Source of the DNA: JANELJ01 sp024511395
Lineage (GTDB): Bacteria > Pseudomonadota > Gammaproteobacteria > GRL18
Reading direction: 5' to 3'
DNA length: 64,000 bases
NCBI GenBank assembly: GCA_963681975.1
Contig: OY820613.1
Span: forward strand, 3,534,001 to 3,598,000
Below, in pieces: positions 46,734 to 54,963 of this stretch. Under the pieces are notes generated by a model. It saw only the letters and a program-made list of their open reading frames with translations, was not told the origin of the DNA and did not search any database. Each line of letters begins with the position of its first letter. The first letter of the stretch is position 1. The position numbers and the translations under genes were made by a program.

Positions 46734-46895
46734 GTGACTAGCTGCAGGTACTGTGTTTACGGGGTTTATGAAAACATGGATGTTTTCGTAATCGCTAGGA
46801 TAAGAACTTTTTACAAAACAAGTTTTGAAAAGTTCTAAACCGATACATGGATGTACTTGAGCGTCCCCGGAAAGACAGTACCTGCAGCTAGTCAC
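46734..46895 (+). repeat. Structured palindromic element, family R2, copy X
   Basis: The ends pair perfectly over 21 bp (GTGACTAGCTGCAGGTACTG at 46734; the mirrored arm ends at 46895 with CAGCTAGTCAC). Inside are three more hairpins: GAAAACATGGATGTTTTC, an AGAACTTTT / AAAAGTTCT stem enclosing a CAAAAC / GTTTTG stem, and one around TACATGGATGTA. There is no reading frame. The copy at 54297-54457 has the same core. Confidence 0.75.
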
Positions 46896-46974
46896 GGTTC
46901 GCTGACGCTGAATAGAGACAGAAATTTTTCACTAAAAGTAACGACCAGAAAACTGGACAGGCGCTGGATAAACT

Positions 46975-48255
46975 ATGCAAAAATCAGCAGTACAACATTA
47001 TGATCTGATCATTATTGGCGGTGGCATGGTAGGGGCGACCCTGGCCTGCGCCTTGGGCAACAGTGCCCTGAAAATAGCGGTGATTGAAGCTCATCAGGCG
47101 GATTATAACTGGCCTGAGGGCAGTCATGATATCCGGGTCAGTGCTTTAACTCATGCCAGTCAGCATATTTTTGAAAATATCGGTGCCTGGAAGAGTATGC
47201 AAAAAGACGGTGTTTGTGCCTATGATCAGATGCATGTCTGGGATGCGACCGGCCATGGAGAGATCCATTTTAACAGTATTGATATTGGCCAGATGAACCT
47301 AGGTCATATTGTGGAAAACCGCATTATTCAAAAAGCGGTGCAGAACCGTCTGACTGCTTTTGATAATATCGATTTATTAATGCCGCTTAAAGTGGCTGAG
47401 CTGCAGATTAATACTCAACAAAATAATACTCAGCAAAAAGCGGGTGTACAGCTGGCCACTGAAGACGGACATATCCTCAGCACCGATCTGCTGGTGGGGG
47501 CTGACGGCGCCAATTCTTGGGTCAGGCAGCAGGCGGGTATTCCCCTGAGTACCTGGGCTTATCACCAGACTGCAGTCGTATGTAATGTCGGCACATCTGA
47601 ACTCCATCAAAATGCCTGCTGGCAGCAGTTTATGCAGGAGGGGCCACTGGCCTTCCTGCCTTTATGTGATGACTCTTCTGCTGAAACTATCAGCTCTATT
47701 GTCTGGTCCACTTCAGAAGATAAGGCACAGGTTTTGCTGAATATGAATGAGCAGCAGTTTAACCAGGAGTTGCAGCTGGCTTTCGGCAGTACCCTGGGAC
47801 GGATAAAACTTAATTCAGAGCGCGGCGCTTTTCCTCTGCGCTTACGCCATGCCAATCAGTATGTACAGGAACACCTGGCTTTGATTGGTGATGCCGCGCA
47901 TACCGTGCATCCTCTGGCCGGACAGGGCGTTAACCTGGGGCTGCTGGATGCAGTGGTACTGGCAGAAGAAATTCAACGGGCACTGCAGCAGCATCGGGCT
48001 ATTGGCGGCATCCTGGCATTGAGACGTTTTGAGCGTCGTCGTAAAGCAGATAATATTGCCATGCTGGCCGCTATGGATGGATTTAAGCGTTTATTCAGTA
48101 ATGATATTACACCTTTGAAAGTCCTGCGTAATGCCGGATTGGGACTGGCCGATAAAATTCAGCCCTTAAAACAGATAATGATAAAACGTGCTATGGGGCT
48201 GTCGGGTACGGGCATTAATGATGATTTACCGAAACTTGCACGTCCTGAGCTATAA
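46975..48255 (+). CDS. FAD-dependent ubiquinone-biosynthesis hydroxylase (UbiH/UbiI/UbiF family)
   Basis: The 426-residue flavoprotein monooxygenase has the FAD fingerprint LIIIGGGMVGATLACALG, the DG motif VGADGANSWVR and the second FAD motif LIGDAAHTVHPLAGQGVNLG. Such enzymes hydroxylate the ubiquinone ring near the membrane. Which position cannot be told without comparison, so no specific symbol is given. A Gln/Asn-rich insert (NTQQNNTQQK) near residue 150 is unusual. The gene stands alone between mobile elements. Confidence 0.85.
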   Translation: MQKSAVQHYDLIIIGGGMVGATLACALGNSALKIAVIEAHQADYNWPEGSHDIRVSALTHASQHIFENIGAWKSMQKDGVCAYDQMHVWDATGHGEIHFNSIDIGQMNLGHIVENRIIQKAVQNRLTAFDNIDLLMPLKVAELQINTQQNNTQQKAGVQLATEDGHILSTDLLVGADGANSWVRQQAGIPLSTWAYHQTAVVCNVGTSELHQNACWQQFMQEGPLAFLPLCDDSSAETISSIVWSTSEDKAQVLLNMNEQQFNQELQLAFGSTLGRIKLNSERGAFPLRLRHANQYVQEHLALIGDAAHTVHPLAGQGVNLGLLDAVVLAEEIQRALQQHRAIGGILALRRFERRRKADNIAMLAAMDGFKRLFSNDITPLKVLRNAGLGLADKIQPLKQIMIKRAMGLSGTGINDDLPKLARPEL

Positions 48256-48257
48256 TT

Positions 48258-48711
48258 AGTTCAACCTGAATAATACCGTTTTAAGCCTGACATCAAGCCA
48301 GGTTTAAAGCGGCTGATTGTTCTGGTTTGATAAAATATCCCATCAAACCGGAAATAATTTTGAGCCACAAAAGCCGGAGCTTATTGAGGATCTTTCTTAA
48401 GTTATGACCAGCGGCCACCATAACCATATTAATGGCATCACCGACTGCGCCTTTGAGGTAGCAGCGGTCTAAACGACCATCATTTTTCATATGACCGATT
48501 TCAGGCTCAATCGCACTGCGCCGTTTTAATGCCTTTTTAATACTTCGGGTAACGCCTCGCTTCTGACCTGAGATAAAAACTTTAGTGTCTTTTACTTCAT
48601 GTCCATGATAACCCCGGTCAACAAAGCATTGTTCCGGTTGTACGGCTGTAAACTGTTTTATCTGTTCCAGTTGTGGCAGTAGAGTGTGTCCATCATAAGG
48701 ATTGCCCGGAC
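48258..48711 (-). mobile_element. IS5-family element, 3' remnant (copy 7)
   Basis: The right end AGTTCAACCTGAATAA (minus orientation) begins 3 bp after the hydroxylase stop. The C-terminal part of the transposase, including the catalytic Glu region and part of the second Asp region, remains. It is cut by the IS3 element at 48712. Confidence 0.88.
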
Positions 48712-48719
48712 TGTACTGG

Positions 48720-49550
48720 TCAAGTCCAACCGGATACTTTTTTTAGAGAATTTTCATAGTTAATTGGTGGCTGCTCACCATTTGCTGAATGTAGCCTTTC
48801 CAGGTTGTAATACCTCATGTAAACTGCAACATCTTTCTTCATATGCTCACGAGTTGGCTGAGCAATTTTGAATATCCAATCATGCTTAAGACTACCAAAA
48901 AAACGTTCAACCACAGCATTATCCCAACAAGCGCCTACATCCCCCATGCTGGCCCGTATTCCATAATGACTCAGTAACTTTCTATATCGCTTACTGGTGT
49001 ACTGTGAACCTCGATCACTATGAAAAACAAGCCCAAAAGGCGGCTGTCTTATGTTATAGGCCATTACCATTGCTTTACATATTAAGTCTGTCGTCATGCG
49101 TTTACTGATAGACCAGCCAGCAATACGACGTGAGTATAAATCCATTACAATAGCTAAATACATCCAACCTTCGCCGGTTTTTAAATACGTAATGTCTCCG
49201 GCCCAAACCTGATTAGGAGCAACAGGATTAAAATTCTGATTGAGTAAATTATCCGCTACATCATCATTATGGTTTCTTTTAGTGGTTACTTTGTATGCAA
49301 TGCCTTGAGTAACTTTTAATTTTAATATTTTCATTAACTTACGTACTTTATAACGACCAGTTTCAATGCCTTCTTCACGTAATTTCTTCATCATTTCACG
49401 GCTGCCTAAGCTATTACGGCTTTGCTTAAAGAGCGCTTTCATACGACGATGCAGGTGCAGTGTTTCTGCTGTAATCAACTGACCTGGTCGTTTCTTCCAG
49501 GCATAGTAAGCTGATGTACTGACCCGCATTACCCGGCATAAAACAGTCAC
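48720..49550 (-). CDS. IS3-family transposase OrfB
   Basis: The 276-residue product carries the DDE core: WAGDITYLKTGEGW, FHSDRGSQYTSKRY and NAVVERFFGSLKHDW. It is read as a fusion with OrfA through an AAAAAAG slippery heptamer in the KKAS codons of orfA, after which the -1 frame continues into orfB. Intact. Confidence 0.92.
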   Translation of the reverse strand: MTVLCRVMRVSTSAYYAWKKRPGQLITAETLHLHRRMKALFKQSRNSLGSREMMKKLREEGIETGRYKVRKLMKILKLKVTQGIAYKVTTKRNHNDDVADNLLNQNFNPVAPNQVWAGDITYLKTGEGWMYLAIVMDLYSRRIAGWSISKRMTTDLICKAMVMAYNIRQPPFGLVFHSDRGSQYTSKRYRKLLSHYGIRASMGDVGACWDNAVVERFFGSLKHDWIFKIAQPTREHMKKDVAVYMRYYNLERLHSANGEQPPINYENSLKKVSGWT

Positions 49551-49588
49551 CGGGTGGTGTGACGATTCATCTCTTATGAAATCAAATT

Positions 49589-49879
49589 TTACTTCATTTC
49601 TTTCGCGAAGAAGGCACTGGCCTTTTTTAAAATCTCTTTCTCCATACGTAAATTTTTAACTTCTTTACGTAAGCGCTTCAGCTCTTCACGTTCATCAACT
49701 GACAATGACCTGCCTTCAGGTTGAGATTCTATTTTACTCTTCCAGCGAAACAGTATATTGCTGGCTATACCCAGTGATTTAGCCGCCTCTGGCACTGAAT
49801 AACCCTGTTCAGGAACCAGTGCTACCGCTTCTTCTTTATATTCTTTAGAATATTGTTTGTATGTTCGTTTCTGTACCAT
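49589..49879 (-). CDS. IS3-family transposase OrfA
   Basis: The 96-residue HTH protein (MVQKRTYKQYSKEYKEEAVA, then GYSVPEAAKSLGIASNILFR) has a C-terminal heptad region (LKRLRKEVKNLRMEKEILKK). The A6G slippery run lies near its end. Confidence 0.92.
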   Translation of the reverse strand: MVQKRTYKQYSKEYKEEAVALVPEQGYSVPEAAKSLGIASNILFRWKSKIESQPEGRSLSVDEREELKRLRKEVKNLRMEKEILKKASAFFAKEMK

Positions 49880-50002
49880 TATGACACCTCAATAATTGAT
49901 TGTTATTATCTCTTATTAAAGTGTCCAGTTCTATTAGACCACAACAGTTAATTGTAAGGTTAATTGGCTTGTGTAATTATAACAAGTTTTACAATATAGA
50001 CA

Positions 50003-50022
50003 AATAATAATTATTCTCATTT
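50003..50022. promoter_or_regulatory. Possible Fur-like box
   Basis: AATAATAATTATTCTCATTT resembles arrays of NAT(A/T)AT hexamers bound by Fur. The region is very AT-rich and the downstream gene is unknown, so this is weak. Confidence 0.2.
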
Positions 50023-50071
50023 GTATTTAGAATTATTCCAGACATTAAGGCGTTTAAAATTGCCATAAAAG

Positions 50072-50263
50072 ATGGAAATAATGGGCAAGAAACAGTATTA
50101 TGGGCGTTCAATGCCGATTTGTACGGGAGAGAGTACCTGTTTTTTTAATGCTTTTTTAAATCAGTTTTATAATTTAGTTTCAGAAACAGATACCACTGAA
50201 GGCGCAATACACCCGGAAATGCTCAGGTTTCAGAACTGTACAAATTCAGGAACTATCCGCTAG
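50072..50263 (+). CDS. Doubtful small ORF in the lipA upstream region
   Basis: This is the only open frame of note in the 550-bp stretch between the IS3 element and lipA. It reads MEIMGKKQYYGRSMPICTGE and ends before the riboswitch. No family is recognised, no Shine-Dalgarno is evident, and it may be chance or a gene remnant. Confidence 0.15.
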   Translation: MEIMGKKQYYGRSMPICTGESTCFFNAFLNQFYNLVSETDTTEGAIHPEMLRFQNCTNSGTIR

Positions 50264-50304
50264 GAACAGCTTAATGTTGCTGTAAACCTGCCGATAGCCT
50301 CATT

Positions 50305-50396
50305 GACTCTGGAGAGAGATTGTTAAACCTAATGAGTTTTTTAGGTTAAAATCCACCGAAGGGGCTAAAGCTCTCAGGTAGTTGGACAGAGGGGTG
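50305..50396 (+). promoter_or_regulatory. Glycine riboswitch (single aptamer)
   Basis: Conserved blocks of the gcvT-type glycine riboswitch appear in order: GGAGAGA (50311), CACCGAAGGGGC (50354-50365), GCTCTCAGGT (50370-50379) and GGACAGAGGGG (50384-50394). Only one complete aptamer is visible. It precedes lipA and the gcv genes, so glycine probably switches on its own cleavage pathway and the lipoyl cofactor supply together. Confidence 0.9.
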
Positions 50397-50466
50397 AAAA
50401 TAATTCTGCAGTATCCGTTTGCCGTGCTTTGCTCTGTAATACGCCTGCAGTTATTTTCAGTTATTG
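50396..50466 (+). promoter_or_regulatory. Likely riboswitch expression-platform hairpin
   Basis: GAAAATAATTCTGCAG after the aptamer can pair with CTGCAGTTATTTTC some 35 bases later, leaving two bulged T. There is no T run, so it looks more like a translational or antitermination platform than a terminator. Confidence 0.45.
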
Positions 50467-50500
50467 TCCATTACAGAATAAACCAGAAACCGGGTAAGTC

Positions 50501-51541
50501 ATGACTATCGATTCAGCAGAATCACAGAATAAACTGCAAAAAGGCAGTACACAAAACACTACACAGGAACCCGCACAGCAGGCTTCCTCTGTCAGCAAGC
50601 CGGATCAAGCTGCCTCTATGACCCGTGCCAAACGATTTATCCCCGTATTTGATCATTCAGACAAGCCTAACGGCAGCCGTATGCCGACCTATATCCGTCA
50701 GGCTCTGACGGAAAAAACACATTTTGCTTCCACTGCAGCCAGTGTTCACGGCAATAAACTGGTGACCGTCTGCGAAGAAGCTCATTGCCCTAACCGCAAT
50801 GAATGCTGGAACCGCGGTACTGCGACGTTTATGTTATTAGGTGATACCTGTACCCGAGCCTGTGGTTTCTGTGCTGTTAAAACCGGTCGCCCTGGTACCG
50901 CGGATACCACCGAACCGGCCCGTATTGCTCAGGCCGTGCAGGAAATGGGGCTGGACTTTATTGTCTTGACTTCTGTTAACCGGGATGAACTGCCCGATGG
51001 CGGAGCACAGATTTTTGCAGATACCTACCGTGCCCTGCGTAATGACAAATCCGATATTGGCGTAGAATTTTTAACGCCGGACTTTAGAGAATGTCAGGAA
51101 CAGGCAGTGGAAATTGTTCAAACCGCTATGGAAGATTCACCCTATACCGGCACACCGAAAATGCAGCTGATCTGGGGACATAATATCGAAACCGTACCTT
51201 CTTTATATAAGGAAGTCCGTAAGGGCAGTAAATACCAGCGTTCACTGGATATGCTGCGTCTTGCAGGTGAACTGGACAAGGTAGAAACCAAATCCTCTAT
51301 TATACTGGGTCTGGGTGAAAGCCGTGATGAAGTCTATGAGGTAATGCAGGATCTGCGGGCCAATAATGTGTCCCGTATTGCCCTTGGGCAGTATTTAAGA
51401 CCGACCAAATTTCACCTGCCGGTTAAGGAATATCTGTCCCTTGAACAATTTGCCGAATACGAAGAACTGGCTAAAGAACTGGGCTTTACCTGGGTAAAAT
51501 CTGGTCCCATGGTACGTTCTTCCTATCACGCAGAAGATTAA
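50501..51541 (+). CDS. lipA: Lipoyl synthase LipA
   Basis: The 346-residue radical-SAM enzyme inserts two sulfurs into octanoyl groups on carrier proteins such as GcvH. The auxiliary-cluster ligands are CEEAHCPNRNEC and the radical-SAM cluster CTRACGFC; the C-terminal Ser motif is VRSSYHAED. The N-terminal 45 residues (Gln/Ser/Thr/Ala-rich) are longer than usual. ATG 50501 follows ACCGGGTAAGTC. It is under a glycine riboswitch and upstream of gcvT, so it probably serves the glycine cleavage system. Confidence 0.95.
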   Translation: MTIDSAESQNKLQKGSTQNTTQEPAQQASSVSKPDQAASMTRAKRFIPVFDHSDKPNGSRMPTYIRQALTEKTHFASTAASVHGNKLVTVCEEAHCPNRNECWNRGTATFMLLGDTCTRACGFCAVKTGRPGTADTTEPARIAQAVQEMGLDFIVLTSVNRDELPDGGAQIFADTYRALRNDKSDIGVEFLTPDFRECQEQAVEIVQTAMEDSPYTGTPKMQLIWGHNIETVPSLYKEVRKGSKYQRSLDMLRLAGELDKVETKSSIILGLGESRDEVYEVMQDLRANNVSRIALGQYLRPTKFHLPVKEYLSLEQFAEYEELAKELGFTWVKSGPMVRSSYHAED

Positions 51542-51586
51542 CCCTCACCCTAGCCCTCTCCCAGAGGGAGAGGGCTAGGGTGAGGG
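51542..51586. repeat. GC-rich dispersed palindrome, copy D (perfect)
   Basis: A 21-bp arm starting CCCTCACCCTAGCCCTCTCC pairs perfectly with its mirror across the loop AGA, right after the lipA stop codon. It is the longest member of the family at 6809, 30836 and 40631, and could form a strong hairpin between lipA and gcvT. Confidence 0.75.
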
Positions 51587-51651
51587 CAATATTGAAATAA
51601 AAAGCTAAAAAAGAAATTAAACAAACAAGAAAACAAAACAAAAGGTTCTAT

Positions 51652-52767
51652 ATGACCCAGACAGAATTAAAAACCACACCGCTGTTTAATGCCCACCAGA
51701 AAATGGGCGCTAAACTAGTGGATTTTGGCGGCTGGAATATGCCCATACATTATGGTTCCCAGATTGAAGAGCATCACCAGGTGCGTAAAGATGCCGGTAT
51801 GTTCGATGTCTGTCATATGACCATTGTGGATTTGCTCGGTAGTGATGTTATAGCCTACCTGTCCCGCCTGCTGGCTAATGACGTGGCAAAAATTTCCGGT
51901 AAGCCAGGCAAGGCTCTCTACAGTTGCATGCTCAATAATGAGGGCGGAGTTATTGACGATTTAATTATTTATGCCATGGCGCCGGACTGGGTGCGTGTGA
52001 TTGTTAACTCAGCCACCCGGGAAAACGATCTGGCTTGGATGCGCAGCCAGCTGGGTGATAATGCTGTGGAACTGACTGAACGGGATGATCTGGCCATGAT
52101 TGCCGTGCAGGGGCCTAATGCCAGGGCGCTGGCAGGCAAGACGCTGGATGATGACATTGCCGGAGCAGAAGAATTAAAACCCTTTAATGCCTTACTGATA
52201 AACCAGGGTGCTGATAATGAACGGTTTGTGGCCCGTACCGGATACACAGGTGAAGATGGTTATGAAATTGTCTGCACTAACGAACAGGTTGAGTCGGTAT
52301 GGAATAATCTATACGAGGCCGGTGTTAAACCTTGCGGATTAGGTGCGCGTGATACACTGCGCCTGGAAGCAGGTATGAATCTATACGGCAGTGATATGGA
52401 CGAAACTACTTCACCCCTGGAAAGCGGCTTAATCTGGACGGTAGACTTCAGTGATCCGGATCGACATTTTATCAGCCGTGCAGCACTGGAAAAACAGAAA
52501 AATGACGGTATAAAATACAAATTTGTGGGCCTGATTTTAAATGGTAAAGGCGTTTTGCGTGCACATCAGAAAGTAATTGTTGACGGTGAGGGCGAAGGTG
52601 AACTAACTAGTGGTACTTTTTCACCCACTATGCAGAAAGCCATTGGTTTTGCCAGAGTACCTGTCGGCGCCGGGGAACATTGTCAGGTAGAAATTCGTAA
52701 TAAATTACTGGATGCGAAAATAGTTAAACTGCCGTTTGTAAGAAATGGCAAAGTTTTGGCTGGATAA
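51652..52767 (+). CDS. gcvT: Aminomethyltransferase GcvT (T-protein)
   Basis: The 371-residue folate-dependent protein releases ammonia and transfers the methylene group from lipoylated GcvH. Typical stretches are LVDFGGWNMPIHYGSQIEEH, MFDVCHMTIVDLLG, ARTGYTGEDGYEI, GLGARDTLRLEAGMNLYG and SGTFSPTMQKAIGFA. Full length. Its partner gcvH is now 1.76 kb downstream because of an IS5 and a structured repeat. Confidence 0.96.
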   Translation: MTQTELKTTPLFNAHQKMGAKLVDFGGWNMPIHYGSQIEEHHQVRKDAGMFDVCHMTIVDLLGSDVIAYLSRLLANDVAKISGKPGKALYSCMLNNEGGVIDDLIIYAMAPDWVRVIVNSATRENDLAWMRSQLGDNAVELTERDDLAMIAVQGPNARALAGKTLDDDIAGAEELKPFNALLINQGADNERFVARTGYTGEDGYEIVCTNEQVESVWNNLYEAGVKPCGLGARDTLRLEAGMNLYGSDMDETTSPLESGLIWTVDFSDPDRHFISRAALEKQKNDGIKYKFVGLILNGKGVLRAHQKVIVDGEGEGELTSGTFSPTMQKAIGFARVPVGAGEHCQVEIRNKLLDAKIVKLPFVRNGKVLAG

Positions 52768-52779
52768 TTGTAATTATTC

Positions 52780-54279
52780 AGTCTGCCCTGAATAAAACAT
52801 AGTGCATTGATTTATAAAGAAATATTTCTTGATTATGGGTGTTAAATTTGCAGGTTTTTGGTAAAATAAGCCTTATTACCTTGCAAATTTCCAGACCAGA
52901 ATGAAGCCAGAGAAACAGCCAAAAATACCTCAGGAAGACCTGTTCAGGATGCGCCTTGAAAACATGCTGGACATAAACCATGAGTTGATTAAGTTATCAA
53001 AACACATAGATTGGGAAAGTCCTGATAAAGAATGGGGCGCTCTGTTTGTATCCACTAAAGGTGCTCCTGCCATACGCACTCGATTGATTGCAGGATTGCA
53101 TTACCTGAAACACCTGCATGATTTATCGGATGAACAGGTAGTAAAAGGCTGGACAGAAAATCCGTACTGGCAGTATTTCTGTGGTGAAGAATACTTTCAG
53201 CATAAAATGCCTATACACCCTGTGACCATGACCAAATGGCGTAACCGGCCGGGTAAATCAGGCAGTGAAAAATTACTGATTGAAACCATTAAAGCCGGAC
53301 TAAAGAGTAAAACCATAAAGCCCGGCAGTTTAAAGAAAGTCACGGTAGATACTACCGTACAGGAAAAGAACATCGCTTTTCCAACCGATTCAAAGCTCCT
53401 GAACAAAGCCAGAGAAAACCTGGTTAAACTGTCCAAAGAGCACGGTATTAAACTGCGTCAGAACTATAATCGGGTTGGGCCGCAATATGTACTAATGGCC
53501 AGTCGTTATGCTCATGCAAAACAGTTTAAACGCATGAAGAAAATGAACAATAAACTGAAATCCCGTTTAGGTCGTGTTAAACGGGATATTGAACGACAAC
53601 TGCCCAACTATTCTGTTGATATTCAGTCTCTGTTTGAAGTAGCTCTAAAACAGGCTCAGAAACTGATTGAGCAGGAGCAGCACAGTAAAAACAAGCTTTA
53701 CAGTTTACATGCTCCTGAAGTTGAGTGTATCAGTAAAGGCAAAGCTCATAAGCCTTATGAATTTGGAGTTAAAACCAGTATCGCGGTAACTAACAAGGAA
53801 GGCTTTGTTATTGGTGCTCAAAGTTGTCCGGGCAATCCTTATGATGGACACACTCTACTGCCACAACTGGAACAGATAAAACAGTTTACAGCCGTACAAC
53901 CGGAACAGTGCTTTGTTGACCGGGGTTATCGTGGACATGAAGTAAAAGACACTAAAGTTTTTATCTCAGGTCAGAAGCGAGGCGTTACCCGAAGTATTAA
54001 AAAGGCATTAAAACGGCGCAGTGCGATTGAGCCTGAAATCGGTCATATGAAAAACGATGGCCGTTTAGACCGCTGCTACCTCAAAGGTGCAGTCGGTGAT
54101 GCCATTAATGTGGTTATGGTAGCCGCTGGACATAACTTAAGAAAGAGCCTCAATAAGCTCCGGCTTTTGTGGCTCAAAATTATTTCCGGTTTGATGGGGT
54201 CTTTTATCAAACCGGGGCAATCAGCTGCTTTAAACCTGGCTTGATGTCAGGCTTAAAACGGTATTATTCAGGTTGAACT
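52780..54279 (+). mobile_element. IS5-family element, copy 8
   Basis: Full-length copy with target duplication ATTC (52776-52779, 54280-54283), inserted between gcvT and gcvH in the same orientation as the genes. Confidence 0.92.
52901..54244 (+). CDS. IS5-family transposase (copy 8)
   Basis: Intact 447-residue transposase of the KHIDWESPDKEW sublineage, very close to the copy at 24793. The DDE residues are present. Confidence 0.92.
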   Translation: MKPEKQPKIPQEDLFRMRLENMLDINHELIKLSKHIDWESPDKEWGALFVSTKGAPAIRTRLIAGLHYLKHLHDLSDEQVVKGWTENPYWQYFCGEEYFQHKMPIHPVTMTKWRNRPGKSGSEKLLIETIKAGLKSKTIKPGSLKKVTVDTTVQEKNIAFPTDSKLLNKARENLVKLSKEHGIKLRQNYNRVGPQYVLMASRYAHAKQFKRMKKMNNKLKSRLGRVKRDIERQLPNYSVDIQSLFEVALKQAQKLIEQEQHSKNKLYSLHAPEVECISKGKAHKPYEFGVKTSIAVTNKEGFVIGAQSCPGNPYDGHTLLPQLEQIKQFTAVQPEQCFVDRGYRGHEVKDTKVFISGQKRGVTRSIKKALKRRSAIEPEIGHMKNDGRLDRCYLKGAVGDAINVVMVAAGHNLRKSLNKLRLLWLKIISGLMGSFIKPGQSAALNLA

Positions 54280-54296
54280 ATTCAATGTGTTTGACC

Positions 54297-54457
54297 GTGC
54301 CTGGCTACAGGTGCTGTCTTTCTAGGGGCGCTCAAGTACATCCTTGTATCGGTTTAGAACTTTTCAAAACTTGTTTTGTAAAAAGTTCTTATCCCAGTGA
54401 TTTTGAAAACATCTGTGTTTTCAAAACCCTGTAAAGACAGCACCTGTAGCCAGGCAC
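54297..54457 (-). repeat. Structured palindromic element, family R2, copy Y
   Basis: On the minus strand it starts GTGCCTGGCTACAGGTGCTG (from 54457) and ends with the exact mirror at 54297. The core AGAACTTTTTACAAAAC / GTTTTGAAAAGTTCT and GGATGTACTTGAGCG are identical to copy X at 46734. The terminal stem differs from X at four base pairs, all compensated. It lies just upstream of gcvH. Confidence 0.75.
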
Positions 54458-54529
54458 TCTACAGTAGTAAAACTTTATTTTTGGACAAGAAAAAATAAGT
54501 AAGAACATAAGTAAAAAAGGTGAATAAAA

Positions 54530-54925
54530 ATGAGTGATATACCTCAGGAATTAAAATATACCAAGTCACATGAATGGGTGCGTGTTGAAGAAGATGGTAC
54601 CTTAACCGTAGGCATTACCGAGCATGCTCAGGGGCTGTTAGGTGATATGGTCTTTGTAGAACTGCCGGAAGTGGGTGAGTCCTATGAAGCCGGACAGGAT
54701 TGTGCCGTTGTGGAATCGGTCAAAGCGGCTTCTGATATTTATTGCCCCGTTGAAGGTGAAGTGGTTGAAGTTAATGAAGAGCTGGAAGATGCACCGGAAC
54801 AGATTAATGTTAATGCCTATCATGAAGGCTGGATCTTCCGTATAAATCCCTCCAATCCGGATGATGTGGACAATCTGATGAATGCCGATGATTATACTGC
54901 ATTAGTTGAAGCAGAAGAACACTAA
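54530..54925 (+). CDS. gcvH: Glycine cleavage system H protein
   Basis: The 131-residue lipoyl carrier shuttles the aminomethyl group between P, T and L proteins. The lipoylated lysine is Lys65 in VESVKAASD. The start at ATG 54530 and the length are typical. It is followed 38 bp later by gcvPA. Confidence 0.97.
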   Translation: MSDIPQELKYTKSHEWVRVEEDGTLTVGITEHAQGLLGDMVFVELPEVGESYEAGQDCAVVESVKAASDIYCPVEGEVVEVNEELEDAPEQINVNAYHEGWIFRINPSNPDDVDNLMNADDYTALVEAEEH

Positions 54926-54963
54926 GCACTCTGAAACCGAGCCCCTGAAATCGAGAAAGAAAT

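Larger units (their letters stand above)
48712..49946 (-). mobile_element. IS3-family element, copy 1
   Basis: Related ends TGTACTGGTCAAGTCC (48712) and, on the minus strand from 49946, TGTTGTGGTCTAATAG. They enclose intact orfA and orfB in the minus orientation. A second copy is at 60383-63122. Confidence 0.9.
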
